Origin: Viridothelium virens
Taxonomy: Eukaryota; Ascomycota; Dothideomycetes; Trypetheliales; Trypetheliaceae
NCBI GenBank assembly: GCA_010094025.1
Contig: ML991864.1
Span: forward strand, 1-64,000
DNA: 64,000 bases
Reading direction: 5' to 3'
Program-made: the position numbers and the translations under genes
Notes under the pieces: generated by a model
The model's input: the letters and a program-made list of their open reading frames with translations, nothing else
Databases searched by the model: none
What the model was told of the DNA's origin: nothing
Shown here: positions 10,197-19,788 of the stretch, piece after piece
Numbering within the stretch: the first letter of the stretch is position 1
Layout of the letters: each line of letters begins with the position of its first letter

Positions 10197-12184
10197 CTAC
10201 AGTGATCGAGTGCGCGGGAAATTGGAGCTGTACACGGCGTCTACAACTGGCTCAGCACTGATAGTGCGCCCTCCAAAGAAGCGGCCATTGAGGCCCTTGA
10301 CAGCGTTTTCGCCCCCAGTGACAGTTTGGAACTTCAAGTAGACTGCGCCCTCGTCGTTTTCTTGGGTAGCGATGTGGACGACTTTGCCGTATTTGTCGCT
10401 GCATTCGATTTTGACTTCGTTTTCCAAATCTTTCTTCCAGGCGGTAGGGTCTTGATTCCTACATGAGTAATTAGTATTCTGTATTTAAGAGATGAACAGT
10501 AGATGAACCAGGACGGAGTCAAATAAAACTTACTCATAATCTTTAGGACCAAACATGTTTTTCAAGACGATGCAGCGGCTATACTGGGGAACATTTACAG
10601 GTAGCGTCGTCCTCTCATTCCGGGTTCTCGTGGTTGAGCGCCTATCGGTACTACTCGACGACTCAGCAGGTTCATCTGCACGCGCTAGCTTCCTCATCAA
10701 AGCATCACGCGAGTAGTTGGAGAAATTGACGCCTGCAACGTCAGTATCATCGAGTGCGCTTGCACCGCTGGCACCCTTATCATCACCACGTCCACCAGCG
10801 CGGTCGAAGTTACTGCTACCTCCAGCTTGGGTGCCACGTCCTCCGGACCCTGAAAACGCGGAGCCTTGAAATCCATTAGCTTGATTGGGAAAGCGCTGCA
10901 GAAGGTCTTGGGTAGATTCCGGAGTAAATTTGTCGTTGCCCAGGCCGACCCGGATTGGCCGTCCTGCAAGGTCAAACCCATTCATTTTCTCCAAAGCTTC
11001 CTTCGCAGCAGCTGGATCACGGAATCTAAACAGTCAGCATTATTTAGGACTCATAACGGGAGGACAGGACTTACTGAACGAATCCATAGCCACGGCTTCG
11101 GCCCTGGTCTTCTTTTTGCAGCTGGACGAATTCGAGTTCTCCAAATGGCTCAAAGATGTTCTGCAGATCAGACTCAGTGATGCTGAAATGAATGTTGCCT
11201 ACATAGAGCCTGTGGAATGGCACGCCATTGGCATGTGCGTTGCCGCTAACAGTAGAAGTGCGTGCTTGACGATTCTTCTCGGCCTCAGTGAGCTGAGCAA
11301 TAATGGGGATGCCTAGAAGTTGCTGGCCAGTGAGCTGAATCGCTTTTGGTACTGATTCTTCGTCTTTGAACTCAACGTAACCAACACTGTACACGGTCAG
11401 CCAAGATCCATAGGATATGGAAGAACATTATTGCTACTGACCCTTTGGAGCGTCCACTGACTCGATCTTTGACGATCTGAGCATCAATGACGGTGCCGAC
11501 TTTCTCGAAGAATGCTCTCAATTCCCTAGAACGAAGACGTGCTGCAAGTTGTTGTACAAATACGGTGCGACGATCACGCTCATCCTCGGTCGGTGGCGGG
11601 GTATGAGACCTGCGACGCTGGCTAGGGGAACGGCGCTTACCGTGCTCGCGGTCGCGGTCGCGGCCACCACGGTCACGATCACGACGATCGGTATCGCGGC
11701 GACGTTCGCGAGTATCATCATCGTTATCGCGGCGGCTACGGCCAGTGGGACGGTAGTACCTGTCATCGTGAGGGGATCTAGATCGGGAACGAGCGCGACC
11801 TCCACCGCGATAGTAGTCGCCACCTGAATCTTTGTAAGCATCATCGAAATCAAGAGAGTCTTTGTAGCGATCTCGACGGTAGTGTTGGCCGTCTCGAGTC
11901 CTACTCCGACGTCGGCTCTTGTGGCTGCCAGTGGTACTACCTCTGTCACTCATATCCTCGCCTCCATCACGGCTGCTCCTCCCACGATTGCGAGATCGAT
12001 CGCGACGGGTGCGATCCCGGTCACGATCTCTACTGTCGTCACGACGCCGTTCGCGGTCGCGGTCGCGGCGTTCGGTGCGGCCATCTTGGGTGCCACCATC
12101 ACGCTCGGCGGAGAGTGTGGCGGAGTTGCGGCGGCTCGCATCCTCAGCGGACTCGAGGAGTGCTTCGACATCGATACCTGACAT
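10197..12184 (-). CDS. rsd1: RBM39/CAPER-like splicing factor (Rsd1 type)
   Basis: Four exons: 12184-11442, 11386-11075, 11025-10534, 10458-10197 (introns 55, 49, 75 bp); 1809 nt, 602 aa. Residues 1-200 are an Arg-Asp/Arg-Ser-rich domain (many DRDRDR and SRSRS runs), as in SR-type splicing proteins. RRM1 begins at [18 protein letters not shown] and continues across the first splice ([11 protein letters not shown]). RRM2 has the RNP motifs RLYVGNIHF and RGYGFVQF, the latter joined by the second splice. The C-terminal RRM ([10 protein letters not shown]...) corresponds to the U2AF-homology motif that binds ULM peptides of SF3B1 and similar partners. The order RS-RRM-RRM-UHM and the length match the CC1/RBM39 family. 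It acts in the nucleus in 3' splice-site recognition. The Arg-rich repeat creates long antisense frames, which are not genes. Confidence 0.92.
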
Positions 12185-12874
12185 GATCGAAGTTTGGTTG
12201 GATGTTGCTCGATCTTGTGCTGGTGTCTTGGAGAGGAGCGGGTTATCACTTGGGGGAGTCAGAAAGGTAGTAGAGGAGTGAATCGTTGAGGGTGCGTCGA
12301 ACCCTTGAAATCTTGGTTTTCTGCGGGACTTATATTTGCGCTGAATGGCGGGGTAGGGTGTGTAAGCGAGGACAAGTGAAGAAGTGAATTGTGAGTTGTG
12401 TTGATACCTTTCGCCGGGCCTTACGCGATGGTGCGCAGTGATTTGGGAGGGGAAGTGAAGATTCTGAAGAGGCCGAGCTCATCGACCGAGAATTAAGCGA
12501 GCTGCGGGTGTGGGCCGTCGACTGCGGGCAGCAGCCTTGCACGTGACTAGAAGGGCATCGAACGCCGTCCAGAACCTCCGGAACACGCAAAAGCAACATG
12601 ATGGCGAACACGTGGAATGGAATGGAATGAGAATAGAATCTAACCTGATGAACCGTTCAACCTCGTCTAGTATTTCGGCGAACTCGTTCAATTAATACAT
12701 ATGCACTCTGCAGCCGAGAACGATTTCTACACAAGTTGCGTAGGGCATTATAACTCCGTACTGCCGAAACCGCGCTCAAACATCTCAGAGTTTTAGGATG
12801 TCTATGCATACCAGGGACGTCCAACTCCGATCGCCAACGCCCCACCACACTTCGACAGAAACGTGACACAACAT
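12185..12874. other. Spacer between two minus-strand genes
   Basis: About 690 bp that must contain the promoter and 5' UTR of the splicing factor and the 3' UTR of the Herp-like gene. No coding evidence on either strand. Confidence 0.6.
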
Positions 12875-15688
12875 CTACGACTGGTGGCCTTCTCCAGGCA
12901 GATAAGACCCCTTCGGATCTACACCACTTCCGATTCCCTCTGCCAATTCCTCGCCTCGTACTGGTTCCTTTCCCTTATGCTTTGTTTCGGCCGAGCCATT
13001 CGGTATATGTGCTTCTTGCGCGTCCTCAGTCATCGCTTGTCTTCTCTCTCTCAGCCCTTCCTCCTGGCCCGGCGGAGGTGGGGACCTCAGGCCAACTGTT
13101 TCTGCCGTGTCCGGGCTCTCACGGCGTGACTCTTCCTCCGCCTTGGCTCTCGCCTCATCCTCTTCTATCCGAAGCCTCTCTCTCTCCTCCTGCTCCCTCC
13201 GTTGCCTAGCTTCCTCCTCCTCACGTTGACGTCGTTCTCGCTCACGAGCCTGAACATGACGCTCTCCGACACCGGGCCATAGACTGGCAAGGAATAACGC
13301 AAGTGCACGCTCCACACCTAGCAGTTGAGCCCTAGCCCAAGCTCGTCGGGTCTCGCTCTGTGTACGTGGAGCCTGATGCACTGTAGTAGTAGGTGAGTTA
13401 GGTGCAGCGGGCTGACCTTGGACACCCGCGTTGGCAGGTGCTTCCCCTTCGCCTTCGCCTCGTCGACGCTGGCCTGCTTCTTCCTGAGGCCTGAGTAGGC
13501 CCTCCACATGTTCCCTGATACGCTCGCCGAACCGCCTGATAGGTCCCTGCTGCTGAGCAGCATATGCTAAGAATGCAACGACGCCAAGCATAAAGGGACG
13601 GACGAATCCAGCGTTAGTCCCACCGAATAATAGCCAGAGGAAGCCTGTGATACGTATCAAAAACCAGACGTGCCCGGCAATGGCTCCAAGATTCAGCTGC
13701 TCTTGTGCCGCGTCTTGGGCGACCTGTCCAGGTGCGACGACGTTACGAGGCTGCTGATTGGGGAAGAGAGGGACTTGAGGAGCTTGCTGTGGCTGCTGCT
13801 GCACCTGGCCACCGCCGCCTTGGTGATTTTGGTCCAGATTTGGATTCTGCCTGGCTCGAGCTGGTTGCTGCTGGTTGTTGAGATGGCCTCCACCAGCGCG
13901 AGGGGAATTGGCCCCTTGGCTAGGAGAGTTATTTCGGTTGTCTTGACTGTGGAAGGCATTACGGAATTGAGGATGTGTTGTGCCCATCGGCAGGTGCAGC
14001 ATGTTGGGCAGAAACCCGCGCAGACGCTGTTGATAGGGATCATTCTGTTGGAGGGGCAAAAACTGATGAGAAGCGCCTGAGGAAGTGTACGTGCCAGAAG
14101 GTGATAAAAGCAGAGCTTCAGGTCCTGTGGGAGATGAGAGTAGGTAGACACGAGGTGCTGGAGCTGACGTGTCGGCATTGACAGAATGATTGTGGGCATT
14201 TGGAGAATTATGCAGTATGGCGCCGTTTTGTCGACCAATATGCTGGTTTGTACCAGTCTCTCCCGAGTTTTGCATTGTCGTCCTCTGATTGTTCCCTTGG
14301 AACTGTAAAGACCCTGGGTCGCGATTTGCGATGTGGTTCGGTTGATTGGGTATATTACTTGCCTGAGCCCTTAGTGACTGGAGTTGCGTCATCGCGTCTT
14401 GAAGGTCATTCCGGATGCGGGCGCTTTCTTCGCTGGCGGTAGGGTCCGTGGGATTCGAGGTGAAGTCATCAACCCTACGTTGCTGCTCTTGTACAAATCG
14501 CTCTAGGTCTGTCATCTGCGCGTCAAGCACATGAGCTTGCGGAACTTGAACTGCATTCATTGTAGGTAGATGTGGCAACCCAATTGGAGGCAATGGTCCA
14601 AACTGTAAGTTTTGACCAGGCAGTTGGCCAGGCATCTGACCAGGCATCTGACCAGGCGTTTGGCCAGGCACCTGGCCGAATGGTAAAGGAAAATGTGTCG
14701 TGAACGGCATTTGTGCAGGCATCGGGCCGTGCGTGTGGGGTACCTGCGCCGGCATATGTGCAGCTTGAGGTATTGTAGTAGTCGTATTGAATGTAACTGT
14801 CCAACTCTCCCCGCGCGGGCCAACACCTGATCTGGTAAAGTTGTTAGGCCCTCCATGTGTTCCCGGAAACTGTGCTGGACCACTTGGAGCTGATCCGGAC
14901 TGAGTGTTGTTGGGACCCTGCCCAGGGTGACTGTTAAGCTGGCTTTGATTGGTATTCTGGCCTTCTCCTACGCGTTGCCCTTGGCCATCGGTTTGGCCCG
15001 GATGATTTGCCTGAACTTGATCGGTAGGTGGACCTTGGCTACTGTTCTGGTGACCATGAGCCCCCATTGCTCGTTGATGTGCCTGATGTAGCTGCTGCTG
15101 CATAGCATGCATATTGACCATGTGTTGCTGAAGAGCGGGGATGGTGGGGACATTTGGTACTTGAGTATTGTGAGGGTGAATACCCTGCATGGGAGGGACG
15201 GAAGCTGGTCTCTGTCCAGTCATCGTCCGAAAAGGATTTGCCAGTGGAGCTGTATTGGGGGGTTGGTTTGGACGCGGGAAGCCTTGAAAGGGATTTGTTG
15301 TTGGTTGAGCTTGTCTGTGTGGATTATTTGGAGGTGGCGTATTCCCTGGCTGTGTGGTGGTATCTGGGATAACCAAGTGGAGCGTATGTTCTTTCTGTTG
15401 TTTGATGGCCTCCTCGCCGAAGATGTAGCTCATAGTCTGGGTTTCATCTGCCATGACCCTTCCCCGATATATCAATCTTTGTCTGTCATTACCTGGCCGA
15501 GAAGGAAGAGTTCCACGAATTCTTTCCTTTAATTGGCCTACCGTCGTCGATGGAGGAAGAGAGGTGAAAGAAAGACCATCTCGAATTTCCGCAGAAGGAG
15601 ACAGGATCTTCAAGTCAATGAGTCCAGAGGTAACTCTGTTCCCAGGTGAAGAGCTTGAAGCCTCGGCTTCAGGGTAAGCCGATGCCAT
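12875..15688 (-). CDS. Ubiquitin-like-domain membrane protein (Herp/Usa1-like, ERAD)
   Basis: A single 2814-nt exon, 937 aa, from the ATG at 15688. Residues about 22-105 form a ubiquitin-like domain (LIDLKILSPSAEIRDGLSF...TVGQLKERI...RQRLIYRGRVM...TLHLVI), as in mammalian HERPUD1 and yeast Usa1. A long Gln/Asn/Pro/Gly-rich region follows, with several repeats of a GQMPGQ-type unit near residue 345. Two adjacent hydrophobic segments at about 665-708 (WFLIRITGFLWLLFGG and FVRPFMLGVVAFLAYAA) form a hairpin-like membrane anchor, and the tail holds a charged Glu/Arg helix (REEEEARQRREQEERERL). In the family the membrane hairpin and UBL scaffold the Hrd1 ubiquitin ligase in ER-associated degradation. 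That function is inferred from architecture. It shares a 345-bp intergenic region with PSD1. Confidence 0.78.
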   Translation of the reverse strand: MASAYPEAEASSSSPGNRVTSGLIDLKILSPSAEIRDGLSFTSLPPSTTVGQLKERIRGTLPSRPGNDRQRLIYRGRVMADETQTMSYIFGEEAIKQQKEHTLHLVIPDTTTQPGNTPPPNNPHRQAQPTTNPFQGFPRPNQPPNTAPLANPFRTMTGQRPASVPPMQGIHPHNTQVPNVPTIPALQQHMVNMHAMQQQLHQAHQRAMGAHGHQNSSQGPPTDQVQANHPGQTDGQGQRVGEGQNTNQSQLNSHPGQGPNNTQSGSAPSGPAQFPGTHGGPNNFTRSGVGPRGESWTVTFNTTTTIPQAAHMPAQVPHTHGPMPAQMPFTTHFPLPFGQVPGQTPGQMPGQMPGQLPGQNLQFGPLPPIGLPHLPTMNAVQVPQAHVLDAQMTDLERFVQEQQRRVDDFTSNPTDPTASEESARIRNDLQDAMTQLQSLRAQASNIPNQPNHIANRDPGSLQFQGNNQRTTMQNSGETGTNQHIGRQNGAILHNSPNAHNHSVNADTSAPAPRVYLLSSPTGPEALLLSPSGTYTSSGASHQFLPLQQNDPYQQRLRGFLPNMLHLPMGTTHPQFRNAFHSQDNRNNSPSQGANSPRAGGGHLNNQQQPARARQNPNLDQNHQGGGGQVQQQPQQAPQVPLFPNQQPRNVVAPGQVAQDAAQEQLNLGAIAGHVWFLIRITGFLWLLFGGTNAGFVRPFMLGVVAFLAYAAQQQGPIRRFGERIREHVEGLLRPQEEAGQRRRGEGEGEAPANAGVQGQPAAPNSPTTTVHQAPRTQSETRRAWARAQLLGVERALALFLASLWPGVGERHVQARERERRQREEEEARQRREQEERERLRIEEDEARAKAEEESRRESPDTAETVGLRSPPPPGQEEGLRERRQAMTEDAQEAHIPNGSAETKHKGKEPVRGEELAEGIGSGVDPKGSYLPGEGHQS

Positions 15689-16033
15689 AATGAAGTATTC
15701 CGATGTAGAACAGGACTAGGCGTGATAGATGGGGCGACTTCGACGTTGCTTCAATGCGCAATGAGGGCCATGGCAGCGATGATCTGCGCATGCAAATCAT
15801 CAGATAGGGCTCGATCCGTAACGACGGGCGGAAGGTGTGAGGATGGAGGTGGTTTGGTTTAGCCGCAGATGTGTTGCTGTTCTCTTTGAAAATCGAGAGT
15901 CCGAGCTTCGCTAGGGTCCAGACCACTTGCATCATCGTCTCATCCACTGCCAAGGATGTTTTCTGGTTGCCCCCAGACTCCAGCCTAAATCACCTCTATT
16001 TACCTCTCAACCAAGACTGAGGATGCCCCTGCA
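15689..16033. promoter_or_regulatory. Bidirectional promoter region between the Herp-like gene and PSD1
   Basis: The two start codons at 15688 (minus) and 16034 (plus) lie only 345 bp apart and point away from each other, so all upstream control elements must lie here. No TATA box is obvious. Confidence 0.6.
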
Positions 16034-17752
16034 ATGACGAGCATTACCTATGGGCTGCGAAATGGTATCTCGTACCAAAGATTTCCAGGAAAAACATGGA
16101 GAAAAGTCTCTGTTTGCTCTCGTCGACCAGCAGCGAGATATGGACGACTCCTTAATTCGGACCGCACAAATGCCTTTTCTACTTCAGGATTCAGGTTGAA
16201 GCAGCAACAACCACACAGGAAAGAAAGCTTCAGTTCAAGATTAGGAACCGCATGGAAGAACACAAAGATTGAATGGTATCCAATTCCAGTGGCAGCGGGC
16301 GTGGGCTTTTTAGGGTTTCTACAATTCTACAGAATTCAGGAAAGGCAAAGACAACAGAGGGAACAAGATGAGTTCGATAACGAAGAGCATACAGAACCTG
16401 GGCATAGGCCAAAGAAGAGGCCTCGTATTCGACCTGAGGGACCGTGGTCTGTCCAGATTATGTCGACACTACCATTGAAGTTTTTGTCGCGCCTATGGGG
16501 CAAATTCAACGAGATCGAGCTACCGTACTATTTCCGGATTCCAGGCTTCAAGCTCTATTCATGGATATTCGGCGTAAACCTTGATGAGGTCGCAGAACCA
16601 GATCTACATGTGTACCCAAACCTGGCCGCTTTTTTCTATCGTCAACTGAAGCCTGGATGCCGACCTCTTGACCCCAATCCTGACGCCATTCTCTCTCCCG
16701 CTGATGGAAAAATCATTCAATTTGGTATGATTGAACACGGCGAAGTTGAGCAAGTCAAGGGCGTAACCTACAGCCTTGACGCTCTCCTTGGCTCTCAACA
16801 GCCCAACGAGTCCAGCACTCACAGCACGCGCTCCAATATTGCAATGTCTTCCGAGTCACCAATGCCATCCCCTTTCCGCACTCGCAATCCTTCTAATGAC
16901 GAGGAAGTCATCCGCTCTGACGAAGAATTTGCCCGCGTGAATGGCATTTCCTACACTCTTCCCCATCTATTGTCGGGCGGGACAAAGTATCCCGATGAAC
17001 CAAATCAAGGACTTCCAACGGATCAGTCCACAACCTCCAAACCCTCGTCTGAATCTGAAGTCCGAGCTGATCTCGCTCTTGCCAATCCGTCCCGTCCCTG
17101 GTGGGCTCCTGCTCCCTCGCCCGTCCCCAGGGCCTTGTATTATTGCGTCGTCTATCTTGCACCAGGCGATTATCATCGCTTCCATAGCCCCGTATCTTGG
17201 GTTGTCGAATCAAGGCGACATTTTGCAGGCGAGCTTTATAGTGTCTCGCCTTACCTTCAGCGTACCCTTCCAGGGCTCTTTGTCCTGAACGAACGAGTTG
17301 TGCTACTGGGCAGGTGGCGGCATGGATTTTTTAGCTACACTCCTGTAGGCGCGACGAATGTTGGATCCATCAAGATTAACTTCGACAAGGAGTTACGAAC
17401 CAATTCTCTCACTACAGATACAGAGGCTGATCGTCAGGCCGAGAGAGCTAAACAGCGAGGTGAGCCTTACTCAGGATTTGCAGAAGCGTACTATGACGCG
17501 GCGAGCAAAGTACTCGGAGGCCATGCCCTGAAGAGAGGAGAAGAAATGGGTGGTTTCCAGCTTGGAAGCACAATCGTGCTTGTTTTTGAAGCGCCTAAAG
17601 GACGGAGAAGGCGTAGCTTCGATGAAGGATTTTCGGACGATGATGAGGACAAACGCGTGGGCGGATGGAAGTGGAATATAGATATCGGCCAAAAGGTTAA
17701 AGTTGGGCAAGCTTTGGGCTCTGTAGACCCCGAGGATGAAGTACGCTCATGA
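16034..17752 (+). CDS. PSD1: Phosphatidylserine decarboxylase, mitochondrial type
   Basis: A single exon of 572 aa from the ATG at 16034. The N-terminus is rich in Arg and Ser with few acidic residues, as in a mitochondrial presequence, followed by a membrane segment at about residues 88-103 (IPVAAGVGFLGFLQF). The decarboxylase domain shows YPNLAAFFYRQLKPGCRPLD, SPADGKI, the LAPGDYHRFHSP catalytic block, a GATNVGSI segment, and the LGST motif at about 510-513. The family cleaves itself before the Ser of this motif, giving alpha and beta chains and a pyruvoyl cofactor. It makes phosphatidylethanolamine from phosphatidylserine at the inner mitochondrial membrane. Compared with yeast Psd1 there is a Ser/Pro-rich insertion of about 110 residues between about 255 and 365, usual in filamentous fungi. 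Confidence 0.95.
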   Translation: MTSITYGLRNGISYQRFPGKTWRKVSVCSRRPAARYGRLLNSDRTNAFSTSGFRLKQQQPHRKESFSSRLGTAWKNTKIEWYPIPVAAGVGFLGFLQFYRIQERQRQQREQDEFDNEEHTEPGHRPKKRPRIRPEGPWSVQIMSTLPLKFLSRLWGKFNEIELPYYFRIPGFKLYSWIFGVNLDEVAEPDLHVYPNLAAFFYRQLKPGCRPLDPNPDAILSPADGKIIQFGMIEHGEVEQVKGVTYSLDALLGSQQPNESSTHSTRSNIAMSSESPMPSPFRTRNPSNDEEVIRSDEEFARVNGISYTLPHLLSGGTKYPDEPNQGLPTDQSTTSKPSSESEVRADLALANPSRPWWAPAPSPVPRALYYCVVYLAPGDYHRFHSPVSWVVESRRHFAGELYSVSPYLQRTLPGLFVLNERVVLLGRWRHGFFSYTPVGATNVGSIKINFDKELRTNSLTTDTEADRQAERAKQRGEPYSGFAEAYYDAASKVLGGHALKRGEEMGGFQLGSTIVLVFEAPKGRRRRSFDEGFSDDDEDKRVGGWKWNIDIGQKVKVGQALGSVDPEDEVRS

Positions 17753-18253
17753 CAAACAGGTATGATACTGCAATGATTTGAGCTACAAGATTCTCTTGTA
17801 CTTCTTGTACGTGTTCAAACTCATCTCAGACTCGAAAGAGCTGATTTATGAATCCACCTGACCTGTCTATTTACACTCTAATCATTTACACTCTAATTCC
17901 CCATCCAACATACGCAAAGATCTCCTGAAGAGGCTACCGTTATTTCTAGTGTCGCCAAAATGGATTTGCACTGGTTACATATTTCCTATTTAAGTAAACC
18001 TCCAACATTCCACAAGCAAACTCATGTCCCTCCATTCCACAGAGAGAAAATATAGCATGACACGTTACTAAGTCAACACCTCACCATGCCCCTCCGCATC
18101 TCTCTCACCAAATCTTGTTCTCGGTTGTGGACGTCGTCACTCTTTATGCCGCTTTTACCGGACTCTTTTCGCTTATCCTCATCTACAAGTTCTCTCTTCA
18201 CAATTGATTAAGATAATCCGGCTAAGGTCTGCTATACTGAAGGTTCGGTCGCC
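17753..18253. other. Spacer (17753-18253)
   Basis: PSD1 3' UTR and the promoter of the next plus-strand gene. A T/C-rich stretch occurs near 18100-18200. No gene seen. Confidence 0.6.
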
Positions 18254-19162
18254 ATGATGAAAGTGACAACCTTAGTAGCGATGATAGGTGTTACTCTAGG
18301 TTGGGTTTCTACGGCATCATGTCAGTATTGCCCGGTTGAAAGAATCCATCAATGACAGACGTCATACCCGTACTTTAGCCAACTTCCAATTCGCTCATTA
18401 ACTTTTCTGATAATTCCCTTTACCGTGTACTTTTTGTTAAGTTGGTTGACAGCAATGACTTCCACATGTCCCGGTACGGTTACCATCACCATCTTCCCTC
18501 CAGGCTACAGCACGAGCACGAGCACCAGCACAAGCACGACATCGATTTCGAGTTCGAGTTCGAGTTCGAGTTCGACATCGACATCGACATCGACATCGAC
18601 GTCGACTTTGGCTTCGGCTTCGACTTCGGCTTCGACTTCGACATCGGCTTTGACATCGGCTTCGACTTCGACATCGACTCCAACAATAACAACCACGATA
18701 ACTTCTACGACGACTCCTTCCTCCCCCGTCTATAACACGTACTGCGCCAATCCCACTGCCTCTCCTGAGCCGGACCCACAATGCCCAGGCTCCTCTGGCG
18801 AAACAGCCCTCACCCTCAACCAATACTACCGCGTCGTCTGCGGCGGTTACTACGGCGCCTCCACGCTCCTGAGCAATTCCTCGCACGCTGCGCCCTACTC
18901 ACTCGCTTCCTGCGTCACGGAGTGCGTAAATTACAATGTCGCGGGCTCCGGGGCGACCACTGGCACAGGCAACTGCAGCATGGTTGTATTGGAACCACCG
19001 AGTTTGGGAGCAGGGAGAGCGGGTTACAATTGCTTTAGCTTTGCAGGGCTGGTCAGTAACGACTTCGCGGCAGCGAATGGGCTCGATTGGGCGAGTGGGG
19101 TGTTGCTAAGTACATGGGAGGCGCAAGAAGCCCTTTGTGCGCCTGGGCCGAATTCTCCGTGA
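18254..19162 (+). CDS. Secreted Ser/Thr-rich protein with a cysteine-containing C-terminal domain
   Basis: Two exons, 18254-18320 and 18453-19162 (intron 132 bp, GTCAGT...TTGACAG); 777 nt, 258 aa. The first exon encodes a signal peptide (MMKVTTLVAMIGVTLGWVST). After a short segment with TCPGTVTITIFPPG, residues about 40-105 are almost only Ser and Thr, encoded by hexanucleotide repeats, and are surely heavily O-mannosylated. The C-terminal 140 residues contain eight or so Cys (YNTYCAN, PQCPG, RVVCGGYYG, SLASCVTECVNY, GNCSMVV, GYNCFSF), a pattern like the apple/PAN-like domains of fungal wall proteins. No GPI signal is visible. The likely role is a cell-surface or secreted mucin-like protein; the function is unknown. 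The first exon was chosen because the second-exon frame lacks a good ATG with a signal peptide. Confidence 0.7.
18540..18690 (+). repeat. Hexanucleotide repeats (TTCGAG / TCGACA family)
   Basis: Runs of TTCGAG (about 18546-18575) and TCGACA/TCGACT/TCGGCT units follow one another and encode alternating Ser and Thr/Ala in the gene's frame. The unit length keeps the frame, so copy-number change alters only the length of the Ser/Thr stalk. Confidence 0.85.
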
Positions 19163-19788
19163 GAGAAAAGAGGTGCCCCGGGGAAGGTTGAGGGAGGTTG
19201 TATCGATCTCTTCGAGCGAACTGGGGAGTTTCAATGTTTATTGTCGAAAGGCTGGACGGGTTCTCTGTGAAGTAAAAGATTAATTTGCTTATGGCGAACG
19301 GAAAAGGATTGGACTCATATCTCTATTGTTTAATGTATTTTGAGTTAAGCTACCTAATCAGTGGTCGAGAGGAAATACAAGACTCACTATCTGTGTTTTA
19401 TCTCGTGTTCTATAGTTGATAATTATCTGCTAGCTGGAATCTCTAGTCCGGGTGCTCCTGGCTTTTCGGTGCTTCTAGAAAAAGGAGAGTAACTCGCTCC
19501 ATCAGCCTTCGATATGAGATAGGCAAACGTGGAACATCAAGACCAGTCGGTTTCGACATAATCCCAATTTACTGAAGGCAAATGCACTGTACATCCAGCA
19601 CTCCGTACAATCTCCTTTGAAAAAGCAGACATAGGCTTGGTTCTGGGTGGTGTGTGGCTCGCCTCGGCTGCCTGCCGCAGGGACCTTTTAACGGCCTGGC
19701 GGCGAAACCCAGTTATTGTCTTCAGGTCCCTTCACCTGAATCTGCAATCAATTGATCGCTATCACACTCGAATGATGAAGAACGCGAT
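19163..19788. other. Spacer (19163-19788)
   Basis: Terminator region of the secreted protein and promoter of the GH47 gene. No coding signal. Confidence 0.6.

Noticed and set aside
11549-12281. Several plus-strand frames of 92-120 codons opposite the splicing factor
   Set aside because: They are antisense shadows of the Arg/Ser/Asp repeat region, low in complexity, with no start context or domain.
18437-18886. A 149-codon minus-strand frame rich in Arg/Ser/Cys
   Set aside because: Generated by the hexanucleotide repeat on the opposite strand.
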